DNA of 64,000 nucleotides from Streptomyces nymphaeiformis (GTDB lineage: Bacteria > Actinomycetota > Actinomycetes > Streptomycetales > Streptomycetaceae): assembly GCF_014203895.1 (NCBI RefSeq), contig NZ_JACHJY010000002.1:682001-746000 (forward strand). The letters are read 5' to 3'. Below the pieces are notes generated by a model. It made no database searches, was not told where the DNA came from, and saw nothing but the letters and a program-made list of their open reading frames with translations. Shown here in pieces: positions 26,954-35,407 of this stretch. A program made the translations under genes and the position numbers. Positions within the stretch are counted from its first letter, which is position 1. Each line of letters starts with the position of its first letter.

Positions 26954-29900
26954 GTGGGTGGCGGGCCCGCGAACGGCCTGGCCGAGCGGTTCTGGGAGGC
27001 GTTCCAGGTGGCCCGGCACAGCGCGGACCCCGCATCGGTCGAGAAGGCGATCGACCTCGGCCGTGCCCTGCTGGCCGCCGAGGACGTGGCCGACCGTCAC
27101 CCGGTCCTGTCCCATCTCGGGGGCCTGCTGCAGACCCGCTATCACCAGACCGGCGACTTCGAGTTCCTGCAGGAAGCCGTCGGAAACGTCACGGAGGCTT
27201 ACTTCCTGGCGTACGAAAGCCCGGAGGACTCGGCCAGCTACGCCAACAACATCGGCATGCTGCTGCACACCGCGTTCCGGCAGAACCAGGACCGCGGAAC
27301 CCTGGCCGACGCGCTGGACTGGAGCCGGGCGGCCGTCGACGAGGCACCGTCCACGAAGAAGGCGTTCTACCTGGGCAACCTCGTTGTCGCGCTGCGGACG
27401 GCGTTCACCGTGACGGAGGACCTCGACCCTTTGGCGGAAGCCGTTGAGCACGCGCGGGCCGCCGTCGAGTGCTCCCCCGATGACGTGCTCACCGCGAGGA
27501 GCCTGCACTTCCTCGCCTTCGTCCTGCGCGACTGGTCCCATGAGACCGGGGAGACCGGCGTCATGGAGGAAGCCGTCGACGCCGCGCGGCGAGCGGTGCA
27601 GCTCACGCCGGCCGGGTCGTCCGACGTGCGCGACCGGCTGAAGAACCTCGCGTACCTTCTCGACGACCGCTACCGGGCTCTCGGAGCGCGGGATGATCTG
27701 GCCGAGCTGCTTCGGGTCCGGCAGACGCTGGTGGCCCACACCCCGGTCACCGATCCGCGGCACTCGGAGAACCTCGTCGAGCTGACGACCACGGAACGAG
27801 ACTGGACCGCGCTCACCGGCGAGGTCCCGAAACCGAACGATGGCTGGGAACGCGCCGATACGGAAGCCGCAGTGTGCGGACGGTACGCCGCCGAGTTCGA
27901 GCAGACCCGAGACTCGGCCCGACTCGAGCGGGCGATCGAGCTCGGGCGCTCGGTGGCGGCGGCGACCCCTGCCGGGCACCCCCGCCGCGGCGAGCGGCTG
28001 GATCACTTCGCCACGGCGCTGGCCACCCGCGGTGAAGCGTTCGGGGACCACGCCGCGCTCGCGGAGGCCGTCACCATCGAGCGGGAGGCGCTCGCATGCA
28101 CACCGGCGGGCCATCCGCTGCGGGTCCGGTTCATGGGCAACCTCGCCGCCAACCTGAACGCGTTGTTCCATGCGACCGGAGACTTGGCCCACGTCATAGA
28201 CGCGATCGACGTCGCTCGCCGTGCCGCCGAGGTCACCGCCGGGCAGGGTGACCACCCGCGTTCGCTCGCGATCCTCGCCGTCGTGCTGCACAACCGGTTC
28301 CGGGCGACCGGCGAACTGCAGGTGCTGTCAGAGGCGGTCGACCGCGCCCGGGAGTCCGTCCGCCTCGGCGCGAACCTGGTCGCCGGGCAGGCACAGCGGC
28401 TCTCCAACCTCGGCGCCATGCTGTCCGACTGGTTCACCAGGACGGGCGAGGCGAGCGTGCTCGACGAGGCGATCGACGCGCACCGCGCGGCCGCGGATGC
28501 GACGGCGGACGACGACCCGGGCCGGGCAGTGCGGCTGGCCAATCTCGGCGGTGTGCTGGAGAGGGCGTACGAGAAGTTCGGCGACCGGAACGTGCTGCGG
28601 GACGCGATCGCCGCGCGTCGCGCGTCCGTCGCCGCGACTCCGCAGGACAGCCCGCACTGGCCCCGGTACACCGCGAGCCTGGCCGCCGCCCTCGGCGACT
28701 GGTGCACGGACCCCGTCGCACCCGCCGCCGCGCGACGGGAGCCGCCGGATCCGCAGGTCCTCGCCGAGGCGGTCGGCCTGGCCCGGAGTGCGGCGCGGAG
28801 GCCCGAGCAGGACGCCTATTCCCGGGCGGGTTTTCTGACCCGCGTCGCCAACGTCCTGGCGCTCGGCTTCCGGCACCTCGGCGACGGCGACGCGCTGACC
28901 GAGGCCCTCGGCTGCTACCGGGAGGCCGCAGCGTCTGCCGGATCGCCGGCGGAGAGGCGGGCGGGAGGGGCGGTCCGGTGGGGTGGTCTGGCCGCCGAGG
29001 CCGGGCAGTTCGACGTGGCCGCCGAGGGGTACGCCGCTGCGGTCCGGCTGCTGCCCCGGCTCGCCGGGCGCCGCCTGGGCCGCGAGGACGCCCAGTACTG
29101 GCTCGGCCGGTTCGCCGGGGTCGCCGCCGACGCGGCCGCGTGCGCGCTGGCCGTCGGCGACGAGGTGAGCGCGGTGACCCTGCTCGAATCCGGGCGCTGC
29201 GTGCTCGCCGCCCAGGCACTCGACAGCCGCGGCGATCTTTCCGACCTGCACGAGCGGGCACCCGAGCTGGCCGAGCGCTTCCGGACGCTCACCGCGGAGT
29301 TCGAAACCGACACCACGAGCGACCGCGTGGCCCTCGCCGACGAGCTCGACGCGGTGACCGACCGGATCCGCGCGCTGCCCGGGATGGAGCGGTTCCTGCG
29401 GCCCCCGCTGCTCACCGACCTCACCGCGCAGGCGCACGAGGGCCCGATCGTGTACGTGAACGTCAGCCGGTACCGGTGTGACGCGCTGATCATCACTCCG
29501 GACGGGGTCCGGTCACGCGCGCTGGACCAGCTGAGCGAAGAGACCGTGAGTCACCGCGTACGCGCTCTGCACACCGCGTTCACGGAGGGGCGGCTGGCCG
29601 CCGAGCAGGCGATCCATGACACGCTCGAGTGGCTGTGGGACACCATCGCCGGCCCTGTGCTCGGCGAACTGGGGCTGACGGCGGAACCGGCTGCGGATGG
29701 TCCGTGGCCGAGGATCTGGTGGGCCCCGGTCGGGCCGCTGAGCCTGCTCCCCTTGCACGCGGCGGGCCACCACCGCGACGGCGGACCTGTGCTCCTCGAC
29801 CGCGTCGTCTCCTCGACGACGCCGACGATCCGTGCACTGGGCCACGCCCGCGCGGGCCGCCGCGACGACCGGAACGAGCCGCGGCTACTGGTGGTCGCGA

Positions 29901-30472
29901 TGCCGCACACTCCGGACGCCCCGGACCTGCCCGGCGCACAGGCCGAAGCCGACCACCTGGCCGCCCTCCTACCCGGCGCCACGGTCCTGGTCGGCGCGGA
30001 CGCGACTCGTGACGCCGTTCTCGACGCCTTGCCGGCCAGTGGCTGGGCGCACTTCGCCTGCCACGGGTACAGCGACCCGGACAATCCTTCGGACAGCCAC
30101 CTCGCGCTGCACGACCACGACCGCGCGCCGCTGCGGGTGCTGGACCTTTCCCGGCTGCGCCTGCGGAACGCGGAGTTCGCGTTCCTGTCGGCCTGCGACA
30201 CGGCCCGCACCACCGCGCGCCTGTCCGACGAGGCGATCCACCCGTTGGCGGCTTTTCAGATAGCCGGGTTCTCCCAGGTAGTCGGCACGCTCTGGCGCGT
30301 CGACGACGCCGTGGCACCAGCCTTCAGTCAGCAGATCTACGGCGAGTTGATCGCGGATCGATCCGGTGCGTTGTGCGCGTCGGCGGCGGTCCATCGCACG
30401 GTCAGGCAGCTCAGGGCGACGTATCCGAACCTGCCGTCGGTGTGGGCCGCCCACGTCCACGCGGGCGCCTGA
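26954..30472 (+). CDS. TPR-CHAT protein (caspase-like protease domain)
   Basis: A 1172-residue protein from GTG 26954. About 800 residues are helical repeats of roughly 50-residue spacing (variants of LSNLGAMLSDWFTRTGE and DALDEAIDxxRAAV), the degenerate TPR type commonly joined to CHAT. The C-terminal CHAT domain (about 860-1172) has the catalytic dyad: His in HFACHG (H1037) and Cys in LSACDT (C1081), with GTLWRVDD afterwards. CHAT proteins are caspase-like cysteine proteases; several act in anti-phage defence by cutting gasdermins or other partners. The coupled membrane protein and small protein upstream make a self-contained three-gene unit. No gasdermin fold was recognised in them. Confidence 0.85.
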   Translation: MGGGPANGLAERFWEAFQVARHSADPASVEKAIDLGRALLAAEDVADRHPVLSHLGGLLQTRYHQTGDFEFLQEAVGNVTEAYFLAYESPEDSASYANNIGMLLHTAFRQNQDRGTLADALDWSRAAVDEAPSTKKAFYLGNLVVALRTAFTVTEDLDPLAEAVEHARAAVECSPDDVLTARSLHFLAFVLRDWSHETGETGVMEEAVDAARRAVQLTPAGSSDVRDRLKNLAYLLDDRYRALGARDDLAELLRVRQTLVAHTPVTDPRHSENLVELTTTERDWTALTGEVPKPNDGWERADTEAAVCGRYAAEFEQTRDSARLERAIELGRSVAAATPAGHPRRGERLDHFATALATRGEAFGDHAALAEAVTIEREALACTPAGHPLRVRFMGNLAANLNALFHATGDLAHVIDAIDVARRAAEVTAGQGDHPRSLAILAVVLHNRFRATGELQVLSEAVDRARESVRLGANLVAGQAQRLSNLGAMLSDWFTRTGEASVLDEAIDAHRAAADATADDDPGRAVRLANLGGVLERAYEKFGDRNVLRDAIAARRASVAATPQDSPHWPRYTASLAAALGDWCTDPVAPAAARREPPDPQVLAEAVGLARSAARRPEQDAYSRAGFLTRVANVLALGFRHLGDGDALTEALGCYREAAASAGSPAERRAGGAVRWGGLAAEAGQFDVAAEGYAAAVRLLPRLAGRRLGREDAQYWLGRFAGVAADAAACALAVGDEVSAVTLLESGRCVLAAQALDSRGDLSDLHERAPELAERFRTLTAEFETDTTSDRVALADELDAVTDRIRALPGMERFLRPPLLTDLTAQAHEGPIVYVNVSRYRCDALIITPDGVRSRALDQLSEETVSHRVRALHTAFTEGRLAAEQAIHDTLEWLWDTIAGPVLGELGLTAEPAADGPWPRIWWAPVGPLSLLPLHAAGHHRDGGPVLLDRVVSSTTPTIRALGHARAGRRDDRNEPRLLVVAMPHTPDAPDLPGAQAEADHLAALLPGATVLVGADATRDAVLDALPASGWAHFACHGYSDPDNPSDSHLALHDHDRAPLRVLDLSRLRLRNAEFAFLSACDTARTTARLSDEAIHPLAAFQIAGFSQVVGTLWRVDDAVAPAFSQQIYGELIADRSGALCASAAVHRTVRQLRATYPNLPSVWAAHVHAGA

Positions 30473-30577
30473 TGACGCGCACCCCGTCGTAGCGGAGGTT
30501 GATCCGCAGCCCACTCGGCCGGCTGCGTCGGTAGCTGTCACCGTCATCCGCTCGTGGCCCCCTTTGCGCCAAGCCGT

Positions 30578-30900
30578 GGGCTCATTTCTGATCTCGGTCC
30601 CGATGAGCCGCTGAACGAGCTGCGGACCGCCGCCACCCGGGCCTTCGAGGTCGTGCTCGGCGCTGCGGCCACCACGTACGAGACCGGTGTTCTGCACCTG
30701 ACGAAGTCGTACGCCAAGCCGCGGAAGCCGTCCTCGACCACTACCGCCGGATCCACCGCCGCGCACGCCGAGTCCGTCCCGGCCACGCGCCGCTCCGCGT
30801 CGACGCAGGCGCACGGGCCGACGTGGTGGCCAACGACGTCGAGAAGGCCATCACCCGGGAGACGATCCCGTGGGGTGGCGAGTTCGGTCAGCGGTCCTGA
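30578..30900 (+). pseudogene. 2'-5' RNA ligase-family protein, 3' part, frameshifted
   Basis: The first block ([20 protein letters not shown], then [13 protein letters not shown]) matches the second half of Streptomyces 2'-5' RNA ligase-like proteins, including the HLT phosphoesterase motif. The continuation ([32 protein letters not shown], stop at 30900) is in the next frame, so the gene slipped near 30705-30725. The N-terminal half with the first HxT motif is absent. Confidence 0.65.
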
Positions 30901-31020
30901 GAGAGTCCCAGAAACTCGGCGAAGGTCCCGCCGCCGTGAGCGAGGTCGTCGTACTGGCCTTGCTTGGTGATCCGGCCGCGCTCCATGACGATGATGTGAT
31001 CGGCGATCTTGGTGTTGCCA
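30888..31020 (-). pseudogene. ABC exporter ATPase C-terminal fragment
   Basis: The minus strand encodes [18 protein letters not shown] followed by [14 protein letters not shown] and SQDR, stop. This is the standard end of an ABC exporter nucleotide-binding domain after its H-loop. Everything upstream is lost. It overlaps the end of the RNA-ligase relic tail-to-tail by 13 bp. The break lies inside a perfect 13-bp inverted repeat (31012-31024 and 31036-31048). Confidence 0.65.
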
Positions 31021-31048
31021 GGCGAGGGGACCGAACGCCTGGCAACAC
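31012..31048. repeat. perfect 13-bp inverted repeat at a gene breakpoint
   Basis: GTGTTGCCAGGCG, an 11-nt spacer and CGCCTGGCAACAC. One arm is the codons for the end of the ABC ATPase fragment; the other arm is its inverted copy, directly at the point where homology is lost. It may be a recombination or fold-back scar. Confidence 0.55.
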
Positions 31049-31136
31049 CCGCCGTACCCTCGCTGATGCACTCGCCACCATCACGCCGGCGCTGGTGCGG
31101 CGCGAAGCGCGCCACTCGGAATGACCCGGGTAAAAC

Positions 31137-31323
31137 CCCAGGTCAGGCGCCCTCTTCCGTTCCGCTGGAAGAAGCCCAGCTTCTTCAGGGAGTAGCTCAC
31201 CAGCAGATTCTTCGAGTGCTGGCGGTACACGCCTCGTGTGGCCGCTGACCAGCGGAAACGGCCACGATTCGGCCAAACTGTAGGTGGCTGGTCCGCGTAT
31301 GGCCCGGATCTTGGTCGGCACGG
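31137..31323 (-). repeat. dispersed repeat, copy B
   Basis: Matches copy A (17901-18086) over its whole length with scattered substitutions. The minus strand would read YRQHSKNLLVSYSLKKLGFF, but here no stop follows. The CCGCTgaccAGCGG dyad is kept near 31242. Confidence 0.65.
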
Positions 31324-31386
31324 GAGAGGCATCCGCTGGGGCGGTGGACCCCCGTCTGCGGCGGCCTGAACCGGCTGGAAGGTGAG

Positions 31387-31617
31387 TTACCGAGATCGTT
31401 TGGCGACGTTTGCCCGATAACGTTCCAGCATGCCGATGGACGATGCCGATGCGGTCATCAGCCCGAACACGATCGAGCTCGAACCACCGCTGTGCTCTCG
31501 CTCCCAGATAGGGAATCCGAACAGCAGAACAACGACTCCGAACGGCACGACCTGTATCCACCTGATGGCCACGGCCCGCTGGCCGTGGCCATCAGCGTTG
31601 CTGTCCCTCTTGCGCAC
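31387..31617 (-). CDS. small membrane protein, uncertain
   Basis: About 76 residues from GTG 31617 (VRKRDSNADGHGQ), with agagga upstream; an ATG six codons earlier is possible. The central IQVVPFGVVVLLFGFPIW is a likely membrane segment, and a second weaker one (SSIVFGLMTASASSIGML) precedes a basic end. A positive N-terminus with two segments suggests a small hairpin membrane protein. It sits in a stretch of decayed genes, so it may be a relic. Confidence 0.4.
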   Translation of the reverse strand: MRKRDSNADGHGQRAVAIRWIQVVPFGVVVLLFGFPIWEREHSGGSSSIVFGLMTASASSIGMLERYRANVAKRSR

Positions 31618-31834
31618 CGGGGATCCTCTGCTCATTCAGTGCGCCGACTGTACTGGTGCAGGGGGCCATCAGTACGACCCAACCCGGTGAACGGTCGCGG
31701 GCACAGCACTACCGGTGGTTTGTTGACATGGGGTCAGGTCGACCGTATCGGTGAGGTGAGAGTGCTTCGGGGGTACGGCCATGACCGCACGGGCACCGGT
31801 GTCCGCCGGCTCCTGGTCCGCTGGAAGGGTGCGC

Positions 31835-32360
31835 GGCCCGGTTCGATGATCTCTTCAGGTCGCTGGCCCAGCGGCGGGGGTTTCGGGAGTACTTGACCGG
31901 TCTGCTGCTGCCACGGGACCGGAACAAGACGCTCACGGCGCCGGCCGGGGCCGAGCCGGTGACCGGGGCCCAGCACCCGGGAGTGCAGCGGCGGCAGTGG
32001 CTGGGCCGGCTGGGGAAGACGGACAACGGCGTCGTCACGGTGCCCACGCTCTGGGCGGACGAGCGCCTTTGCTATCCGCTGCACGCCCGGCCCGCCACTT
32101 CCCGAGGAAGCGCAACGATCCCGACTTCCGCACCAAGCCCCAGTTCGCCACGGACCTCGCCGGCCAGGCCCATGAGGCCGGGTTCACCTTCCGGGCGGTG
32201 GTAGCGGACTGCGGCTACGGCGGCCACGACGAGGTCCGGCACACCCTGCGTGAGGCCGGCCTGCCGTTCGTCATGGCTCTCAAGCCCCGCCGCGGCACCT
32301 GGGCCTGCAAGGACGAAGCCCACACCCTCATCGACGCTGCACGAGCCCTGACCTGGACAG
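31835..32360 (+). pseudogene. IS701-family transposase, internally deleted and frameshifted
   Basis: FDDLFRSLAQRRGFREYL and LLPRDRNKTLTAPAGAEPV match the N-terminus of Streptomyces IS701-type transposases. At GVQR the sequence jumps to RQWLGRLGKTDNGVVTV, removing the part with the first catalytic aspartate. A further frameshift near 32090 puts FRTKPQFATDLAGQAHEAGF and FRAVVADCGYGGHDEVRHTL in another frame. Similarity continues to about ALKPRRGTWACKDEAHTLID and then fades. No intact terminal repeats were recognised. Confidence 0.7.
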
Positions 32361-32479
32361 GTCCCGGGCGCCAACCTGTCCCGGCCGGGTTCGCCCCGCA
32401 CCGCCGACAGCCCGCACCCGCCCGCCGGCGGTCGGGTTCCAGCGGAGTTCGCCGCAACCCAGTCGGCGAGGGAGGTGAC

Positions 32480-32670
32480 CGGGCGGTGGCGCCCGGCGGC
32501 ATCCACTGGGCCGGTTCTTCGTCGCCCTTCGAGCGATGGTCTTCGCGGTGACGGCGATCAGGGAGCGGTCGGCGCCGAGGTCGTTGGCGTAGGCCTTCCG
32601 GCGCTCGGCGTTCCAGGCCGCGGCCCCGGAGTCCCAGGCCTCCGCGAGGGGCGCACTCTCCGTGCTGCCC
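32480..32670 (-). pseudogene. HNH/DUF1524-like nuclease fragment
   Basis: The minus strand reads APLAEAWDSGAAAWNAERR then KAYANDLGADRSLIAVTAKT, a pattern typical of secreted Streptomyces HNH (DUF1524-like) nucleases. The next conserved block (EEPAQWMPP) is in a different frame, and both ends are missing. It is fused to a sigma-factor fragment. Confidence 0.6.
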
Positions 32671-32710
32671 CACACCCGTGAACGCGGCGTCGTCGCCGGC
32701 GACGATCTGT

Positions 32711-32902
32711 TCACCGTCGCGGACCTGCTGAGCGGCACTCTTCGGCCGTGGACCAGTTGCCCGTCATGCGCAGAGCATGGTTGTAGACGGCACACGCGTA
32801 CGTCTCGTAGAACTCGGCGAAAGCCTCGCGGTCGGCCGCCCGGATGCGGGACCACCCGGTGGACCGGCCGGCAGGAGGAGGCGTGGCATCGCTCCGTGCC
32901 AC
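32711..32902 (-). pseudogene. ECF sigma factor region 2 fragment
   Basis: The frame RIRAADREAFAEFYETYA then CAVYNHALRMTGNWSTAEE matches the start of region 2 of a Streptomyces ECF sigma factor. It ends where the -10-recognition helix should begin. Regions 2.3 to 4 are absent. It lies just outside the intact anti-sigma gene at 32944 on the same strand. Confidence 0.6.
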
Positions 32903-32943
32903 GCCTCCATGCCATGTCCGCCGCCGTCCGGGGGCGAAGCGGG

Positions 32944-33660
32944 TCAGACCTTGACGGTCACGTACTTCTTGCCCCGGTCGTTCTCGATGACGACCTCGGC
33001 GACGTCGTCCATCGGGACCGCCGCCGAACCGTCGAGGTTCGAGCCCCTCTCCTCGTCGGCGACGAGCCAGCTGCCGGCGATCTCGCGGTCGCCGTTCTTC
33101 GCGACCACCACCAGGCGGCAGCGTTCGCCCGCCGGAACGCCTGTGACCGAGGCGTTGAGGCGGATCCAGTCGGCGGCGGGCGTCACCCGGAGGCGCATCT
33201 CGCCGCCGGTCTCCGCGCTGCGGCCTTCGAAGAACTTGACGCTCACCGGAGGGGCCGTCGGTGGGTTCGTCGTGGCGGAGGGGACCGGAGGGACGGCCTG
33301 AGCGGTCCGGTCGCCGGTGTTCTGGCCGATCAGGACTCCGCCGCCGAGGAGGGCCGCGGAGGCGACGGTCGCGGCCACGGCCAGGAAGGCCCGTCGCCTC
33401 AGCGCCTGAGCGGCGCGTTCGCCGCGTACCTGGCGCAGAGTGCGCTGCAGCAGCAGGTCACCCCCCTCCGGGGGACCGTCGAGGAACGCCTCCGGGGGGA
33501 CCTCGCCGAGCGCGGACTCCATGTCCCGCAGCTCGCCCAGTTCGTCGCGGCACTTCTGGCACGACGCCATGTGTTCGTCGACGGTCCGCACCTCCTGCTC
33601 GTCGAGAGCGCCGAGGACGTAGGCGCCGAGCAGCGCGCTGTCGTGTTCCCTGATGCTCAT
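32944..33660 (-). CDS. zinc-finger anti-sigma factor
   Basis: A 238-residue membrane anti-sigma factor. Its N-terminal zinc-binding anti-sigma domain has the H30-x3-C34-x2-C37 pattern (EHMASCQKCRDEL). A single membrane segment (FLAVAATVASAALLGGGVLI) is near residue 95, followed by an extracytoplasmic domain with FEGRSAETGGEMRLRV and ASVTGVPAGERCRLVVVAK, the anti-sigma-K-like C-terminal fold. The ATG at 33660 overlaps the end of the ECF gene by 4 bp (ATGA), so sigma and anti-sigma are translationally coupled. It should hold the ECF factor inactive until an envelope or redox signal arrives. Confidence 0.9.
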   Translation of the reverse strand: MSIREHDSALLGAYVLGALDEQEVRTVDEHMASCQKCRDELGELRDMESALGEVPPEAFLDGPPEGGDLLLQRTLRQVRGERAAQALRRRAFLAVAATVASAALLGGGVLIGQNTGDRTAQAVPPVPSATTNPPTAPPVSVKFFEGRSAETGGEMRLRVTPAADWIRLNASVTGVPAGERCRLVVVAKNGDREIAGSWLVADEERGSNLDGSAAVPMDDVAEVVIENDRGKKYVTVKV

Positions 33661-34229
33661 ACCGCCACTCCCTTCCATTCCACGGCACTCACTGCCTTCG
33701 GCCGGTCCACGTACATGTCTCTCAGTGCTTTCAACGCGTAGTGCGACCGGGACTTGACCGTCCCGGGTGGTATCCCGAGTGCCTGCGCCGCCTCCGCGAC
33801 GCTCCTGCCCCGGAAGTAGATCTCCAGCAGCACGTCCCGGTGATCCGGGGAGAGCCGGTCGAGCGCCTCCACGACGACCATCGAGTTCACCACGGCCTCG
33901 GCGTGGTCCTGCTCGATGGGCTGGGTGGTCACCGATTCGGCGACCTCCGTGGGACGGGCGGCCTTGGCCCGGTACCGGTCCGTGATGATGTTGCGGGTCA
34001 CGGTGAGCAGCCAGCCGCGCACCGAGCCCTTGCCGTTGACGAGGGCTTCCGGATGCTTCCAGGCCCGGATCAGTGTCTCCTGGACCACGTCCTCTGCGGC
34101 GCTGCGGTCGCCGGTCAGGCGCTGCGCGTACGCGAGGAGGGCCCGTCCGTGTTCCTCGTAGAGGGACCGGATCAGTGCCTCGTCACCGGTGTCCTGTTTC
34201 TGCCGACTGCGCAGCCGCAATGCCGCCAT
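33657..34229 (-). CDS. ECF RNA polymerase sigma factor
   Basis: A 190-residue ECF sigma factor. Region 2 has IRSLYEEHGRALLAYAQRL, DRSAAEDVVQETLIRAWKH and GWLLTVTRNIITDRYR. Region 4 has LSPDHRDVLLEIYFRGRSV and LGIPPGTVKSRSHYALKALR. Length and order are typical of the SigL/SigK-like actinobacterial group paired with zinc anti-sigma factors. The likely targets include the neighbouring secreted-protein genes (inference from position). Confidence 0.92.
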   Translation of the reverse strand: MAALRLRSRQKQDTGDEALIRSLYEEHGRALLAYAQRLTGDRSAAEDVVQETLIRAWKHPEALVNGKGSVRGWLLTVTRNIITDRYRAKAARPTEVAESVTTQPIEQDHAEAVVNSMVVVEALDRLSPDHRDVLLEIYFRGRSVAEAAQALGIPPGTVKSRSHYALKALRDMYVDRPKAVSAVEWKGVAV

Positions 34230-34320
34230 CCTTTCTCTCCGTCCTCTCCTGGGCCAACGCGGTGGACACGGACGGGGGGTCGCGTCGGTTCAACCGGTGT
34301 TCGAAGTCGGCCGGATCCCG

Positions 34321-35322
34321 TCACCCGGCCCGGCACTCGCGGCCCTCGTTGACGCAGCGCACGAGCTCCGCCATGCGGTCCCGGGTCATCAGGTTCACGA
34401 ACATGGCGTGATCGGTGACGGGGTTCCGGAGCTGCTCCGGGAAGGAGTCCACGGCGAACGGCGTGCCGTCGGGGAGGTCGTACGCGAGGGTGATCCGCAG
34501 TTGCGGTACGGGGAACGTGGCCCGGGGGCAGGTGCCGTCGGCTGCGGGGAACTGCACATGGGTGCGGTGGCCGGGGCTGTCGGTGGCGAGGCCGTTCCAG
34601 CAGCTGGGGAAGTCCAGGGTGCGGGTGGGTCGGCTGCCTCGAGGGCAGCGCGCGTACTTGGTGGTGAAGCGGTCCGGGTAGCCGGAGCAGCCCCATTGGG
34701 CGCGGATGTCGGCGCTCGGGGTGGTGGCCGCGACCGGGTCGCCCGTCACCAGCCGCAGGAAGCGGGGCATGCCGACGACCGCGCCGGTCGCGTTGCCCCG
34801 GAACTCCACCCGCACCGAGGACGCCATGAGGATCTCGCCGCTGTTGCCGTGCGCGCCGCCGCCGGCCGTGTGGGCGTCGGCGCCCGTGCGGTCGAGGCGG
34901 CGCAGCACGGGCCAGTAGTACGTGGACCGGTCGCCGCCCGCGCAGGTGGTGCCGGCGGCGTCCAGGCTCCGGTCGGTGGAGAGGGCCTCGGTGGAGAGGT
35001 TGCCGACGTAGTCGTGCGTGTGGTGCGCGCCGTTCACGATGCCCGGGGAGATGACGAAGTTGTCCGCGTTGCGGTGGCCCTGTTCGTTGCGGCCGCAGTC
35101 GACGGTGAAGGTACCGGTGCTGGCGTCGGGTCCCCGGGCGGGCGCGCGCGTCGGCGTGACCGTCGCGATGTCCACGTACTGGTCGTCGGCGGGTACACCG
35201 GCCGCCCGGGCGGCGCCGTCGGCGCCGAACGTCGCGATGCCAAGGAGCAGGGTCAGCCCGAGCGTCACGGGCAGAGCGATCCAGAACAAGCGGGAACCGG
35301 GGGAGGGAAGAATGATCGGCAC
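34321..35322 (-). CDS. DUF1996 secreted protein
   Basis: A 333-residue exported protein. An N-terminal hydrophobic segment (LFWIALPVTLGLTLLLGIAT) acts as signal or anchor. The rest matches DUF1996: VDCGRNEQGHRNADNF, GAHHTHDYVGN, a tyrosine-rich STYYWPVL, WGCSGYPDRF, LDFPSCWNGLATDSPGHRTH and ATFPVPQLRITLAYDL. DUF1996 proteins are secreted, cysteine- and histidine-rich, and occur in fungi and actinobacteria; their activity is not known to me. It lies 91 bp upstream of the ECF gene on the same strand. Confidence 0.85.
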   Translation of the reverse strand: MPIILPSPGSRLFWIALPVTLGLTLLLGIATFGADGAARAAGVPADDQYVDIATVTPTRAPARGPDASTGTFTVDCGRNEQGHRNADNFVISPGIVNGAHHTHDYVGNLSTEALSTDRSLDAAGTTCAGGDRSTYYWPVLRRLDRTGADAHTAGGGAHGNSGEILMASSVRVEFRGNATGAVVGMPRFLRLVTGDPVAATTPSADIRAQWGCSGYPDRFTTKYARCPRGSRPTRTLDFPSCWNGLATDSPGHRTHVQFPAADGTCPRATFPVPQLRITLAYDLPDGTPFAVDSFPEQLRNPVTDHAMFVNLMTRDRMAELVRCVNEGRECRAG

Positions 35323-35407
35323 GGAAGCAGAGTTCCACCAGCGGCGTGGGTGGGCAAGATCGCCCGTCTCAGCTGGCCGGAACCATCTTCAGACCCTCCG
35401 GCGAGCA

